A DNA stretch of 64,000 nucleotides, taken from positions 62,001-126,000 of the forward strand of contig CAVZTE010000006.1 in NCBI GenBank assembly GCA_963778165.1. Direction: 5' to 3'. This DNA comes from Bog-756 sp963778165. GTDB lineage: Bacteria > Actinomycetota > Acidimicrobiia > Acidimicrobiales > RAAP-2. A model generated the notes under the pieces. That model searched no databases. It saw only the letters and a list, made by a program, of their open reading frames with translations, and was not told the DNA's origin. Position numbers and translations under genes: made by a program. Each line of letters begins with the position of its first letter. Within the stretch, counting starts at the first letter, position 1. This document shows positions 9,618 through 17,336 of the stretch, piece by piece.

Positions 9618-10598
9618 ATGGGTGGCGAAGCCGGAGTAGGTTCCACGGCGATCAAAGCAGAGCTCAACGGCTCCGGGCCGTCGAAGGGCAAGGCCAAGGG
9701 AACCAAGAAGTCGAAGAAGAAGACGGCGAAGGGCCCCGGCCCATCGGCCACCACGCGGTCCTCCGCTCCTATCGATTGGGAGGTTGGTGAGCCTGGCCAT
9801 CGGACCAACGGCTCTGCCGGGACCAACGGCACCGGTCATCGGACCAACGGCTCCGGTGAGGGCGAGTCGATGCCCGCGGTCATCGACACTCCCACGGACG
9901 CGGTGTCTTCCGTGGCCACGGGCTCGGTGGTGGTGGATCCGGTGGGGCCCGAGCCGGTGGCCGAACCTGTGGAGCCGGGTCCCGCACTAGCGGACCCGGA
10001 GCCGCCAGGCCTGGTGGTGCCGGCCCCGGCCACCGCGGAGGTCGACGGCGACAGCCAGGGGGCCGGATCCGACGAGGCCGGGCCCCTCGCCGCCGCACCG
10101 AGCTCCACCGGTCGGCGGTGGGCACGCTCGAGTATCGCGCTCATCGGCGGGGGAGTGGTCATCGTAGGGCTGGCCGTGGCCCTTCTCCTTTCGTTGTTGG
10201 CGTTGGGCAACCAGAATGCCGCGGCCAGCTCCCGCACCAGCGCTCTAGCCGCGGCCCGGACCGACGCCGTTCAGCTGGCCAGCTACAACTACCGCTCGCT
10301 GGACCGGAACTTCAGCGCCGTGGTGGCGGAGTCGACGCCCTCGTTCCGTCGCAGCTTCACCGAGTCGAGCAACGCACTCAAGTCCACCCTGACCAAGTAC
10401 AAGGCCACGGCGGACGCCACAGTGGTCTCGGCCGGGCTGGTGTCGGCCAGCCCGTCGCGGGCCGTGGCCCTGGTCTTCTTGGACCAGAAGATCGCCAACG
10501 CCACCCAGGCCAAGGCCACCACCGACCGGAGCCAGGTGGAGATCACCCTGGTCAGTTCGGGCGGCAAGTGGCTCATCGACCAGGTAACCCTGCTGTGA
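9618..10598 (+). CDS. Mce-associated membrane protein (Mas/Mam type)
   Basis: About 326 residues. A long Lys-rich then Pro/Glu/Val-rich disordered N-terminus (about 1-170) leads to one transmembrane helix (GGGVVIVGLAVALLLSLLAL) and a C-terminal domain of about 140 residues with the pattern RTDAVQLASYNYRSLDRNFS and GGKWLIDQVTLL, matching the NTF2-like extracytoplasmic domain of Mce-associated proteins that stabilise Mce complexes. AGAGAGGAG precedes this ATG by ten bases; an upstream GTG overlapping the ATPase stop would add 14 residues. Family assignment rests on the membrane helix plus C-terminal motif. Confidence 0.82.
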   Translation: MGGEAGVGSTAIKAELNGSGPSKGKAKGTKKSKKKTAKGPGPSATTRSSAPIDWEVGEPGHRTNGSAGTNGTGHRTNGSGEGESMPAVIDTPTDAVSSVATGSVVVDPVGPEPVAEPVEPGPALADPEPPGLVVPAPATAEVDGDSQGAGSDEAGPLAAAPSSTGRRWARSSIALIGGGVVIVGLAVALLLSLLALGNQNAAASSRTSALAAARTDAVQLASYNYRSLDRNFSAVVAESTPSFRRSFTESSNALKSTLTKYKATADATVVSAGLVSASPSRAVALVFLDQKIANATQAKATTDRSQVEITLVSSGGKWLIDQVTLL

Positions 10599-10612
10599 CC
10601 GGCAGGGTTACC
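10583..10612 (+). terminator. Hairpin at the end of the ATPase/Mas unit
   Basis: GGTAACCCTGC, an eight-base loop containing the stop codon, and GCAGGGTTACC form a perfect 11-bp stem. Like the hairpin at 8514-8544 it overlaps the end of a coding region and lacks a T-run. Confidence 0.6.
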
Positions 10613-10698
10613 CCTGATCCCGGCGCGATGTTTTGATCGGCGACGAGGCGGGTACCCAAGCGGTAGTCCATTGGCCAGGGGCGATAAGGGGGAAGAAG

Positions 10699-11574
10699 AT
10701 GCTTCGGAAGTTTGGCATCGGCGGTCGCTCGAATTCCGTCGGCGGCCCGAGGTTGGTGGCGGGGGTGGCGGCAGCAGTCCTCCTGACCACGCCGCTGCTG
10801 GCGCTCTCCGGTGGGACGGCGGGCGCCGCATCGAAAGGGCTCCCAGCCGATCTGGCCCACTTTGCCCACTGCCCGGTCAAGGACAGCGCCGTGGCGACCT
10901 GCCTGTACTCGTCGACCACCAGCACGAAGTTCGAGATCGGGTCCACCACGGTGAGCTCGACCAGCCCGACGACGCTCTCGTTGGGCTTGCGCTACACGAA
11001 GTCGGGAAAACCGGTGGTGGTACTGCCCGACGATGGGTCCCAGGCCCTGCAGTCGCCGGCCATCCCCCTCCCCGGCGGTCTTACGGGGATCTCGGAGCTC
11101 GGCAGCGGCGAGCTGGCTGTGACGGTCACCCCCCAGCTCGTCGGATTGCCCACCGTCAACCTGGGAAATCTCCTGGGCGGTAAGGGGCCGGGCCTGACGT
11201 TGCCCATCGACGTACTGGTCAGCACGCCTACGGGGCTGCTGGGCTCCGACTGCACGATCGGCGATGCCGCCAGCCCGATCACGCTCGAACTGACCACGGG
11301 CAAGACGAACCCCCCGGGGCCCAACACTCCGATCACCGGAACGCCGGGTAAGACCTCGAGCACGCCCCAAGGATTGATCACCGTGTCTCACATGACCCTG
11401 GTCGACAACTCGTTCGCCGTCCCCGGAACCGACAATTGCGGCCCGGGCGGGGTCTTGGACGAGGTTCTCGATTTGGACAAGGGGCTTCCCTCGGCGGCGG
11501 GATCGAATACCGCCATCCTCGCCGGCTCTTCCTACACCGCTCCCGCCGCGCTGGTCCGCAAGTACCTGGGCTGA
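10699..11574 (+). CDS. Secreted protein of unknown function with NSFAVPG motif
   Basis: About 291 residues with a clear signal peptide (LVAGVAAAVLLTTPLLALSGG, cleavage near AGAAS). The mature part is beta-rich with paired cysteines (HCPVKDSAVATC; GSDC; DNCGPG). The C-terminal segment HMTLVDNSFAVPG...GLPSAAGSNTA aligns by eye with SNDFSIPA...GLPLAAGRATA of the protein after mceF, so both probably derive from one module. The ATG follows GGGGGAAGAAG. It is the last gene of the Mce region and converges on a glycosidase gene. Function unknown. Confidence 0.78.
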   Translation: MLRKFGIGGRSNSVGGPRLVAGVAAAVLLTTPLLALSGGTAGAASKGLPADLAHFAHCPVKDSAVATCLYSSTTSTKFEIGSTTVSSTSPTTLSLGLRYTKSGKPVVVLPDDGSQALQSPAIPLPGGLTGISELGSGELAVTVTPQLVGLPTVNLGNLLGGKGPGLTLPIDVLVSTPTGLLGSDCTIGDAASPITLELTTGKTNPPGPNTPITGTPGKTSSTPQGLITVSHMTLVDNSFAVPGTDNCGPGGVLDEVLDLDKGLPSAAGSNTAILAGSSYTAPAALVRKYLG

Positions 11575-11608
11575 CCTGTCCGGTCATCGGGTCCGGGTCG
11601 GTCCCGGG

Positions 11609-12904
11609 TCAGCTCAGCTCAGGAATCCAATCTCCGTGGGCGGCCAGCAGATCGTCGACCAGCTGGTAGATCTGATCGATGTCGAGTTCGGCTGCCGTGT
11701 GGGGGTCGAGCATGGCTGCGTGGTACACGTGCTCGAGTCGCCCGGTCAGGGCGGCCTCGACCGTGAGTTCCTGCACGTTGACGTTGGTCCTGATGAGAGC
11801 GGCGAGCTGCGGCGGTAGCGCTCCGATCCGGGTCGGCTGCACGCCATTCCCATCCACCAGGCATGGCACCTCGACGGTGCAGCCGCTCGGGAGATCGTCG
11901 ATAAGACCAAGGTTGGCCACATTGCCGTAGATGGTCCGCGGTCTGCCGGTCTCGATGCTGCGGATGATGGTGGCGGCGTACTCGCCACTCGGCCCGGCCC
12001 TGACGGCAGGGCCATCCTCCAGTCGCTTGCGCTCGGCTTCCCAGTCCTCGATTTGAGCCACACAACGTCTGGGGTACTCGTCGAGCGGGATGTTGAGTCG
12101 TTCGATGAGATCGGGTCGGTCGCGCTTGATGAACCACGGTACGTACTCGGCGAAGTGCTCGCTGGACTCGGTTACGAAGTACCCCAGACGTCGGAGCATC
12201 TCGTAGCGAACCCGATTGTCCTCGGGGATCCGGCCCGAGTCGGCCAGAGCCCGCAGTTGGGGGTAGAGGTCTTCGCCGTCCCGCTCGAAGCGGAGGTAGA
12301 ACGCCATATGGTTGATCCCTGCAGCCAGGTAGTCGATCTCGCCGTAGTTGATGCCCAGGTCCAGGGAGAGTTCAAAGGCCGTTCCCTGCACACTGTGGCA
12401 CAGTCCCACCGTTCGGATCTTGCCGGCCCGGTTGACGGCCCGGCAGTTCATGGCCATGGGGTTGGAGTAGTTGAGGAACCACACGTCCGGACACACTTCC
12501 TCCATGTCCGCGCACATGGACAGAAGCACGGGGATGGTGCGCAGCCCGCGCATGATCCCTCCGATACCCAGCGTGTCGGCGATGGTCTGGCGCAAACCGA
12601 ATCGCTTCGGCACTTCGAAGTCGGTGACGGTGCACGGCTCGTAGCCGCCGACCTGGATCATGTTGATGGCGTAGTCGGCGCCGTCCAGAGCGGCACGCCG
12701 GTCGGTGGTGGCGGAGATGGTGGCCGGGGCGTTGAACGCTTCGCAGACCCGGCGGGCCACCAGCTCCGACGTGGCCAGGCGTTCGGCATCGATGTCGTGC
12801 AACACGATTTCGGAGTCGGCCAGTTCCTTGTAGCCGAGGATGTCGCCGAGCAGGTTGCGGGCGAACACGGTACTGCCGGCCCCCAGGAACACCGTTTTGG
12901 CCAT
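11609..12904 (-). CDS. Glycoside hydrolase family 4, alpha-galactosidase-type
   Basis: NAD- and Mn2+-dependent cytoplasmic glycosidase, 431 residues, the usual GH4 length. The N-terminal Rossmann motif is FLGAGSTVFARNLLGDIL. The family's diagnostic metal-binding motif reads CHSV (about residues 169-172), which in GH4 marks the MelA-like alpha-galactosidase branch; CHE, CHG or CDMP would indicate other specificities. NYSNPMAMN and GINHMAF are the further conserved NAD/metal sites. It stands alone, converging with the last Mce-cluster gene; no sugar transporter is adjacent, so the natural substrate is open. Confidence 0.88.
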   Translation of the reverse strand: MAKTVFLGAGSTVFARNLLGDILGYKELADSEIVLHDIDAERLATSELVARRVCEAFNAPATISATTDRRAALDGADYAINMIQVGGYEPCTVTDFEVPKRFGLRQTIADTLGIGGIMRGLRTIPVLLSMCADMEEVCPDVWFLNYSNPMAMNCRAVNRAGKIRTVGLCHSVQGTAFELSLDLGINYGEIDYLAAGINHMAFYLRFERDGEDLYPQLRALADSGRIPEDNRVRYEMLRRLGYFVTESSEHFAEYVPWFIKRDRPDLIERLNIPLDEYPRRCVAQIEDWEAERKRLEDGPAVRAGPSGEYAATIIRSIETGRPRTIYGNVANLGLIDDLPSGCTVEVPCLVDGNGVQPTRIGALPPQLAALIRTNVNVQELTVEAALTGRLEHVYHAAMLDPHTAAELDIDQIYQLVDDLLAAHGDWIPELS

Positions 12905-13050
12905 GGACCGGAGGATACTGCCTGTGATTGTGCCCGGGCCTGGCGGTGCAGCCTGGACTTCAATGCCCGATCCGAGCCGACCACGGTCGCCTTCGATGGA
13001 ACGGCTGGCTGAATAGCGGGCGACCTACGGGTGGTGGCCCGTCGACTTCC

Positions 13051-13896
13051 CTACGGCGCCGCGCAGGTCTGGGCGTAGGCGCAGTCGTTGAAGGACTCCC
13101 CGTTCGAGGCCAGGGCCGAGGGAGTTGCCTCGTTGACTCCACCGCCCGGGGAGAGGTCGATCTCCGTCGGCGAACCTTGGGCGATGGTGTACGTGTGGCC
13201 GTTGGCGACGTAGGTCGACGTCGGTCCGAACTTGACCGTGCCCACGTCAGCCAAGACGGTCTGGGCGCCCACCGTGGGAGCTTCGAGGATCCATTCGGCC
13301 GAGGACTCGGTTGAGGTGTAGGTGACCGTCTTGGTCCAGGTCCAATGCTCCGTAGGGTCGGCCAGGGAGATCGTCCACTTCTTGGTCCCGGCCTTGACGA
13401 TGGAGACCGTCACCCTGTTGCCGGGGGAGACCGGGCAGCTGGACTTACCGGTGCATTTGGTGAGAGCGGTCTCCGATGCGGGCAACAGTTCGTACCAGGC
13501 ACCGTACTGGTCACCCGCCGCCGAGTTGTCGGGGGTGGAGTTCTCCGACACACCGGCTTGAATGAGATCGGAGGAGCTGTAGCCCCCGATGCCGGTCCAG
13601 GTGGCGGCAAATCCCGGCGGGACCGCTCCTGCTGCCGGCACCACGAAGGTCGACTTCACGGCGGTGATGTCGTGCTTGGACGGAGTGACGGCGTACCCGG
13701 ACCAGTTGAGGCTGTCGACGGTGCCCCCGTGCCGGGGCAACGTGGCGCCACTGTGGGTCGGAATGAGGGCTCCGTGGTCGGCGGGCGAGAGCGCAGTCGG
13801 GGCACCGGCGACGACCTGCCCTCCGTAGAACAGAACGCCCAAGAGGAGAGCGATCCCCGTTCCGACGATGGCGATGACAGAGGTCCGGTGGCGCAC
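13051..13896 (-). CDS. Secreted glutamic peptidase (eqolisin, family G1)
   Basis: Acid-type extracellular endopeptidase. After a signal anchor (VIAIVGTGIALLLGVLFYGG) and a short propeptide-like linker, the mature domain begins NWSGYAV, the typical eqolisin start. The catalytic pair would be Gln113 in LIQAGV and the Glu of AEWILEAPTV (about residue 205); both conserved blocks, together with ATWTGIGGY, are present. Two cysteine pairs are possible (C148/C154, and two at the C-terminus). The GTG start has AGGGAGA seven bases upstream. Such peptidases work best at low pH, which hints at an acidic habitat but does not prove it. Confidence 0.86.
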   Translation of the reverse strand: MRHRTSVIAIVGTGIALLLGVLFYGGQVVAGAPTALSPADHGALIPTHSGATLPRHGGTVDSLNWSGYAVTPSKHDITAVKSTFVVPAAGAVPPGFAATWTGIGGYSSSDLIQAGVSENSTPDNSAAGDQYGAWYELLPASETALTKCTGKSSCPVSPGNRVTVSIVKAGTKKWTISLADPTEHWTWTKTVTYTSTESSAEWILEAPTVGAQTVLADVGTVKFGPTSTYVANGHTYTIAQGSPTEIDLSPGGGVNEATPSALASNGESFNDCAYAQTCAAP

Positions 13897-14365
13897 GCAG
13901 CTATCTCCCTACTGTTCGGGGCGGCTGTTTCGACAGCGCGCCAAACTGTGCCACCCGCCAGGACTCCACAGACCCCCCACGGGCAATACTCTCCGTGTCA
14001 GTTACCCCATGGGCCGCTGTTTATGCGCGGAAATTATGGAAATCGGCCGGGCTGCGCCGTCCACGGGGTAAGGCCTAGCGGCTGGGAGCGATGGGTACCG
14101 GGGGTCGGTGTCGTAGTTGGCCGACTGACGGCCGACTAACGCTCGGCTTCCTCAGCCCGAATCCGTGACGAGTTGGCCGCCGATTCGACTGTTCCGGCCT
14201 CGAGCAACAGCCGGAGAGGAGGATCGTCCACGTCAATTTGGCCGCCGACGATTCGAGTGGCGCGTTTCGGGTCGCCTACCCATCGCGCCACCATCGACTG
14301 ATCTCGCCGACCATGACTGCGGTGCTGACTATCGCTATTCGTTACGGCGACGTCGGAAACGGCCC
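13897..14365. other. Non-coding stretch upstream of the peptidase gene
   Basis: No convincing gene. Third-position G/C bias disappears in all frames and A+T rises locally (around 14000-14040). It must contain the peptidase promoter on the minus strand, but I cannot point to a specific -10/-35. Confidence 0.5.
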
Positions 14366-14684
14366 GTGGGTGCCTATGCGTTCGGCACCGTGATGCTGCT
14401 CTTCGTGGTCGGTTTGCTTGAATCAGTTCGCCAAGCGGCCGGCGCTGTCGGGTTCGATGTGCGGGTGCACGATGCGGGGCCTCGGACCGAGGGCAGGGGT
14501 GATCTCCGGGTTCAGCCTGATCCGGGCGTATCTGCTCATCGGCACTGCCGGGCTCACCTGCTTCTCCATCTCCGCCGCGGAGTTCCTGGCGGGAATCGGG
14601 GCGGCCGGCCCGGACCGGGGGGAGCCTCGGCCCGGGCTGGCTTGTCGGCGGTGCCTGGATTCAGGACCTCAGAGCACCCGGTGA
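14366..14684 (+). pseudogene. Possible small membrane protein gene, broken by a +1 frameshift
   Basis: Codon usage looks coding from the GTG here (VGAYAFGTVMLLFVVGLL) until about 14415, then switches to the next frame, which continues with strong third-position G/C (QFAKRPALSGS...VISGFSLIRAYLLIGTAGL). Removing one T near 14415 would join the two into a protein of about 105 residues with two hydrophobic segments. No homologue recognised. It may be a damaged gene, or a short intact gene starting at the TTG at 14418. Confidence 0.35.
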
Positions 14685-14697
14685 GCGCACTCGATGG

Positions 14698-15144
14698 TCA
14701 GGTGCCGGGAGGGTCCTGAACCGGTACCCGCACCGTGGCCTTCCACAGGAGCACGTACTTCGGGCAGCCCGTTCCGGTGCACTTCGGCGTACCGGTGGCC
14801 CGGAGCCCGGCTGTGCCGTACCCCACAACTTTGAAGGTGGTCACCGACGAACCGTTCGGATTGACATGGCCCGACTCCTTCACCAGCGGAGAGACCGTGG
14901 CCTTGGGCACCACGGAAGCTTCGGACCACTTCACGCCGTCCTTCGAGGCCAACCGGACCTGGACCAGTTCCCCTCGTTCGGCCAGCACGGTCTTGCCGTT
15001 GCTGGAGTTGGTGAGGATGATGGTGGCGGGCGGCGCCGTCGTTTTGGCCACGGCCGTCGGCGATGCCACCACCGCGGACGCGCCCAGGGCCGCCACGCAA
15101 GCAATGCCTGTCAGTCCAATTTTGGACGTCAACGTTCGGATCAT
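14698..15144 (-). CDS. Small secreted beta-sandwich protein, chagasin-like by eye
   Basis: 148 residues. The signal peptide (IGLTGIACVAALGASAVVA) is cleaved near AVAK. The mature part of about 115 residues is all-beta with one likely disulfide (CTGTGC). The layout, an N-terminal strand with a 'G...V.V.L' pattern, a W in the middle (GVKWSEAS), then TTFKVVGYGTAGLRATG and a terminal KATVRVPV strand, resembles the I42 chagasin inhibitor fold, but the inhibitor loops are not clearly conserved. The ATG has a near-perfect AAGGAGG ribosome-binding site. It lies close to a secreted peptidase gene on the same strand. Function is not established. Confidence 0.72.
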   Translation of the reverse strand: MIRTLTSKIGLTGIACVAALGASAVVASPTAVAKTTAPPATIILTNSSNGKTVLAERGELVQVRLASKDGVKWSEASVVPKATVSPLVKESGHVNPNGSSVTTFKVVGYGTAGLRATGTPKCTGTGCPKYVLLWKATVRVPVQDPPGT

Positions 15145-15557
15145 GTACTTCCTCCTTCGCCGACCCCCGCTTCCGCTGCGGAGGCTCGTCTGATGACGGG
15201 TCCTCGAACCGCTTTCCGATGACCTGTCCTTAAACGAGGCAGCACCGATTGCGTTACGACGTTCGGGCCAAGTCGGCCGCCGCCGCGCAACCTTCAGGTG
15301 TTGGCGCCGGCCCACCCGGCGGCCCAGTGTGCTGACCTCGGCTGGGCGATGCGCCAGATGGCCGGTCGTGTCGAAGGTGCTCCGATGGCAGGCGGTCATT
15401 CCCGCGTAGGCAGCTATCGGGTCGGTCAGCCGGCGGCGACGCCGCCGAGCGCGTCATGAACCGGTCACCCGACGTTCATCCGCCATTACGTGAGTGGTGA
15501 CGGACAGGTGGGTACATAGCGTGGCGCCGCACAGCCGCCATGCGGCCTCATTGAGAA
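15145..15557. other. Intergenic region without recognisable gene
   Basis: About 410 bases between two minus-strand genes. It must carry the promoter of the small secreted protein. Open frames here are short, Arg/Pro-rich and without ribosome-binding sites; I see no RNA gene or strong repeat. Confidence 0.5.
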
Positions 15558-16112
15558 CTACCAACGCTTGGGCGGGTCTTCCCAACTGAGTTCGGCCAGA
15601 TAGCGGTTGTAGGCGGCCAGCTCCTCGTCGACTTCGACCTTCGAGTCCAAGACGTCGGCGTCGATCACCTCACCGTCGTAGGGCGTGAGCGTGGTCGAGT
15701 CGGGGTCGGCCAGCTCCGCCTGGCGACGAATGGGCATCGGGGCCGGGCTGGTGGAGGTGAGCTCGGGCGCCTTGGCCGGGCCCAGGCTGGCCTCGGTCAC
15801 CGCCTTGGACAGCGACTTGTCCAAGGCCCAACCCGGTATCTGCTGTAGCGGCCGGCCCGATGCTTCGGTGGCCGACCGCTGTTTGGCCGCCCACAGGCGA
15901 TCGAAGGCCGTCCGCTGGTCGTGGATGAGCTGCCACCAGGTGTAGATGGCATAGATGCCGAACAAGGGCCACTCGATGGTGTACGCCCAACTCAGGGTGT
16001 TCCCACTCCGAGCGGCGTCGTACTGCCACTTACCGAGGAAGAAGCAGGTCGGCACCACGATGAGGGCCAGCAGGTGGATCCACAGGCAACGCCGGGTGAA
16101 GTACTTGCGCAT
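15558..16112 (-). CDS. Two-helix membrane protein of unknown function
   Basis: 184 residues. Two transmembrane helices (WIHLLALIVVPTCFFLGKW and TIEWPLFGIYAIYTWWQLI) are followed by a cytoplasmic, acidic tail ending in EELAAYNRYLAELSWEDPPKRW. The 'AAYNRYLAEL' ending and the FxLGxWQ motif in helix one are shared by small conserved actinobacterial membrane proteins whose function is unknown. It precedes nothing obviously co-transcribed except the ABC remnant upstream. Confidence is high that it is a gene, low for any role. Confidence 0.75.
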   Translation of the reverse strand: MRKYFTRRCLWIHLLALIVVPTCFFLGKWQYDAARSGNTLSWAYTIEWPLFGIYAIYTWWQLIHDQRTAFDRLWAAKQRSATEASGRPLQQIPGWALDKSLSKAVTEASLGPAKAPELTSTSPAPMPIRRQAELADPDSTTLTPYDGEVIDADVLDSKVEVDEELAAYNRYLAELSWEDPPKRW

Positions 16113-16157
16113 CAGTCTCCCAGCGTACCTAGCGGTGGATCGGACCCGACAGCGGGC

Positions 16158-16560
16158 CTACGTCCCTGTCTGCCGGTCCTCATTGGCTGCGGATCCCCTC
16201 AGCGCCGTGCCCCACAACTCGAACGCCTCCCACATGGCGGCATAACGGCCGCCCTCGGGGATCAGTTCGTCGTGGGAGCCGACCTCGTCCACCCTCCCGG
16301 CGTGCAGGATCACGATCCGGTCGGCTGACCGGGCCGGTCTGGAGGTGGTGGGCGATGATCACCGTTGTCCGCCCCTTGGAGACCTCCTGCAAGGCCGCGG
16401 CCACCCGGGCCTCGGTGGCCAAATCGAAGTTGGAGGTGGCCTCGTCCAACTGGAGCACCCGCCGGATCGACCAACTCCGCCCGGGCCAGGGCGATCAGCT
16501 GGCGTTGCCCGGTGAGCGGTGGGTGCCCATGAGTTCATCGCCCGGTTCGCTGGCAGCGGC
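16158..16560 (-). pseudogene. Decayed ABC exporter ATPase, C-terminal fragment
   Basis: Only the end of an MsbA/MdlB-type exporter survives, spread over three frames. In order on the minus strand one can read LTGQRQLIALARAELVDP (signature side), then after a one-base shift RVLQLDEATSNFD (Walker B and D-loop) and VSKGRTTVIIAHHLQT (H-loop), then after another one-base shift ARSADRIVILHAGRV, DEVGSHDEL and GGRYAAMWEAF to a stop. The transmembrane domain and Walker A are missing; a MarR gene begins immediately upstream. Both shifts need removal of one base to restore the frame. Confidence 0.85.
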
Positions 16561-16592
16561 GGCTGACGACGGCGGCGGTGTGGATGTGTCCG

Positions 16593-17066
16593 TCACCGTC
16601 GGGCGGACCTCCTGGCCGAGGCCCGCTCGGCCTGGGCCTCCTCGATGGCCACGCCCAGCAGCACCAGGGCCCGCCGGACCTCACTGCCGTCGGGCGTGCG
16701 CGCCAGGAGGGATTCGAGGCTGTCGACCATGTCGGACTCGATCCTCCCGAGCAGCTCCGCGCCTGACGGGGTCAGCCGCAGGTCCGTGGCCCGCTGATCG
16801 GTTACGACCTCGTCCCGCACCAGTAGCCCGTGGCGGCACAGGGCTGCCACCGCGGCGCTGATGGTCGGCCGTCCCAGTTCGAGTCGCTCGGCGATCCGGG
16901 AGGCCCGCTCGTCTCCCGCAGCAATGGCGGAGAGCACCCGGTACTGGGCCAGGCTGATCTGGCCCGATGCCCGCTCGAGAACCCGGGCCACTCGGGCCAA
17001 CGCCCGCACGGCGTCGACGCTGAGGTCCAGGGCGTGGGGCGCGCCGTCCGAGCTGCGGGCGACCAT
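16593..17066 (-). CDS. MarR family transcriptional regulator
   Basis: 157 residues, normal MarR length. Helix alpha1 and the dimer region come first, then the winged helix: ISLAQYRVLSAIAAGD, RASRIAERLELGRPTISAAVAALCRHGLLVRDEV (recognition helix) and the DQRATDLRLTPSG wing, a conserved MarR motif. The C-terminal dimer helix ends in Arg/Ala-rich sequence. A perfect 8-bp inverted repeat lies just upstream of the start codon and is a good autoregulatory site. The gene sits directly before the broken ABC exporter, so the exporter was probably its target. Confidence 0.9.
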   Translation of the reverse strand: MVARSSDGAPHALDLSVDAVRALARVARVLERASGQISLAQYRVLSAIAAGDERASRIAERLELGRPTISAAVAALCRHGLLVRDEVVTDQRATDLRLTPSGAELLGRIESDMVDSLESLLARTPDGSEVRRALVLLGVAIEEAQAERASARRSARR

Positions 17067-17083
17067 ACGACCAGACTAGACGG

Positions 17084-17104
17084 ATAGTTCGTAGTCCGAA
17101 CTAT
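17084..17104. promoter_or_regulatory. Inverted repeat, probable MarR operator
   Basis: ATAGTTCG, spacer TAGTC, CGAACTAT: perfect 8-bp arms, 21 bases in total, ending about 18 bases before the marR start codon. Length and symmetry fit a MarR dimer site that would cover the promoter. It also faces the riboswitch-controlled gene on the plus strand. Confidence 0.7.
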
Positions 17105-17174
17105 GACCGGTCCTGGCTGGTCATGGGCGTGGCCGGGAGCGGGATGGTGCGAGAGGCCGGGGGCCACGGTAGGG

Positions 17175-17316
17175 TCGGCACTGAAGGGGAGTAGCCCCCA
17201 ATCGGTGTTCGCCATACCCGGCTCCGCGACGAGCCCGGACACCGGACCTGTTCGCAGGTGGGCGAGACCTTCGCACCAGCCATGACATCGTGGCCGGGGC
17301 GAAGGAGGCCCCTTCG
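17175..17316 (+). promoter_or_regulatory. yybP-ykoY Mn2+ riboswitch with expression platform
   Basis: The 5' conserved block GAAGGGGAGTAGCCCCC and the 3' block GGCGAGACCTTCGC are the two halves of the yybP-ykoY aptamer; between them are GC-rich stems. P1 is formed by GAAGG (17183-17187) with CCTTC (17268-17272). The P1 3' strand CCTTCGC (17268-17274) is also complementary to GCGAAGG (17299-17305), which in turn can pair with CCTTCG (17311-17316). These exclusive pairings form a plausible switch just before the ribosome-binding site of the transporter gene. The aptamer class is known to sense Mn2+ and to precede this transporter family. Confidence 0.85.
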
Positions 17317-17336
17317 GCTCGGCGAGAAAGGTTGAC

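Noticed and set aside
14165..14365. Upstream extension of the possible membrane-protein gene at 14.4 kb
   Set aside because: Third-position G/C is only about half in this part, unlike the segment after 14366, so it is unlikely to be translated.
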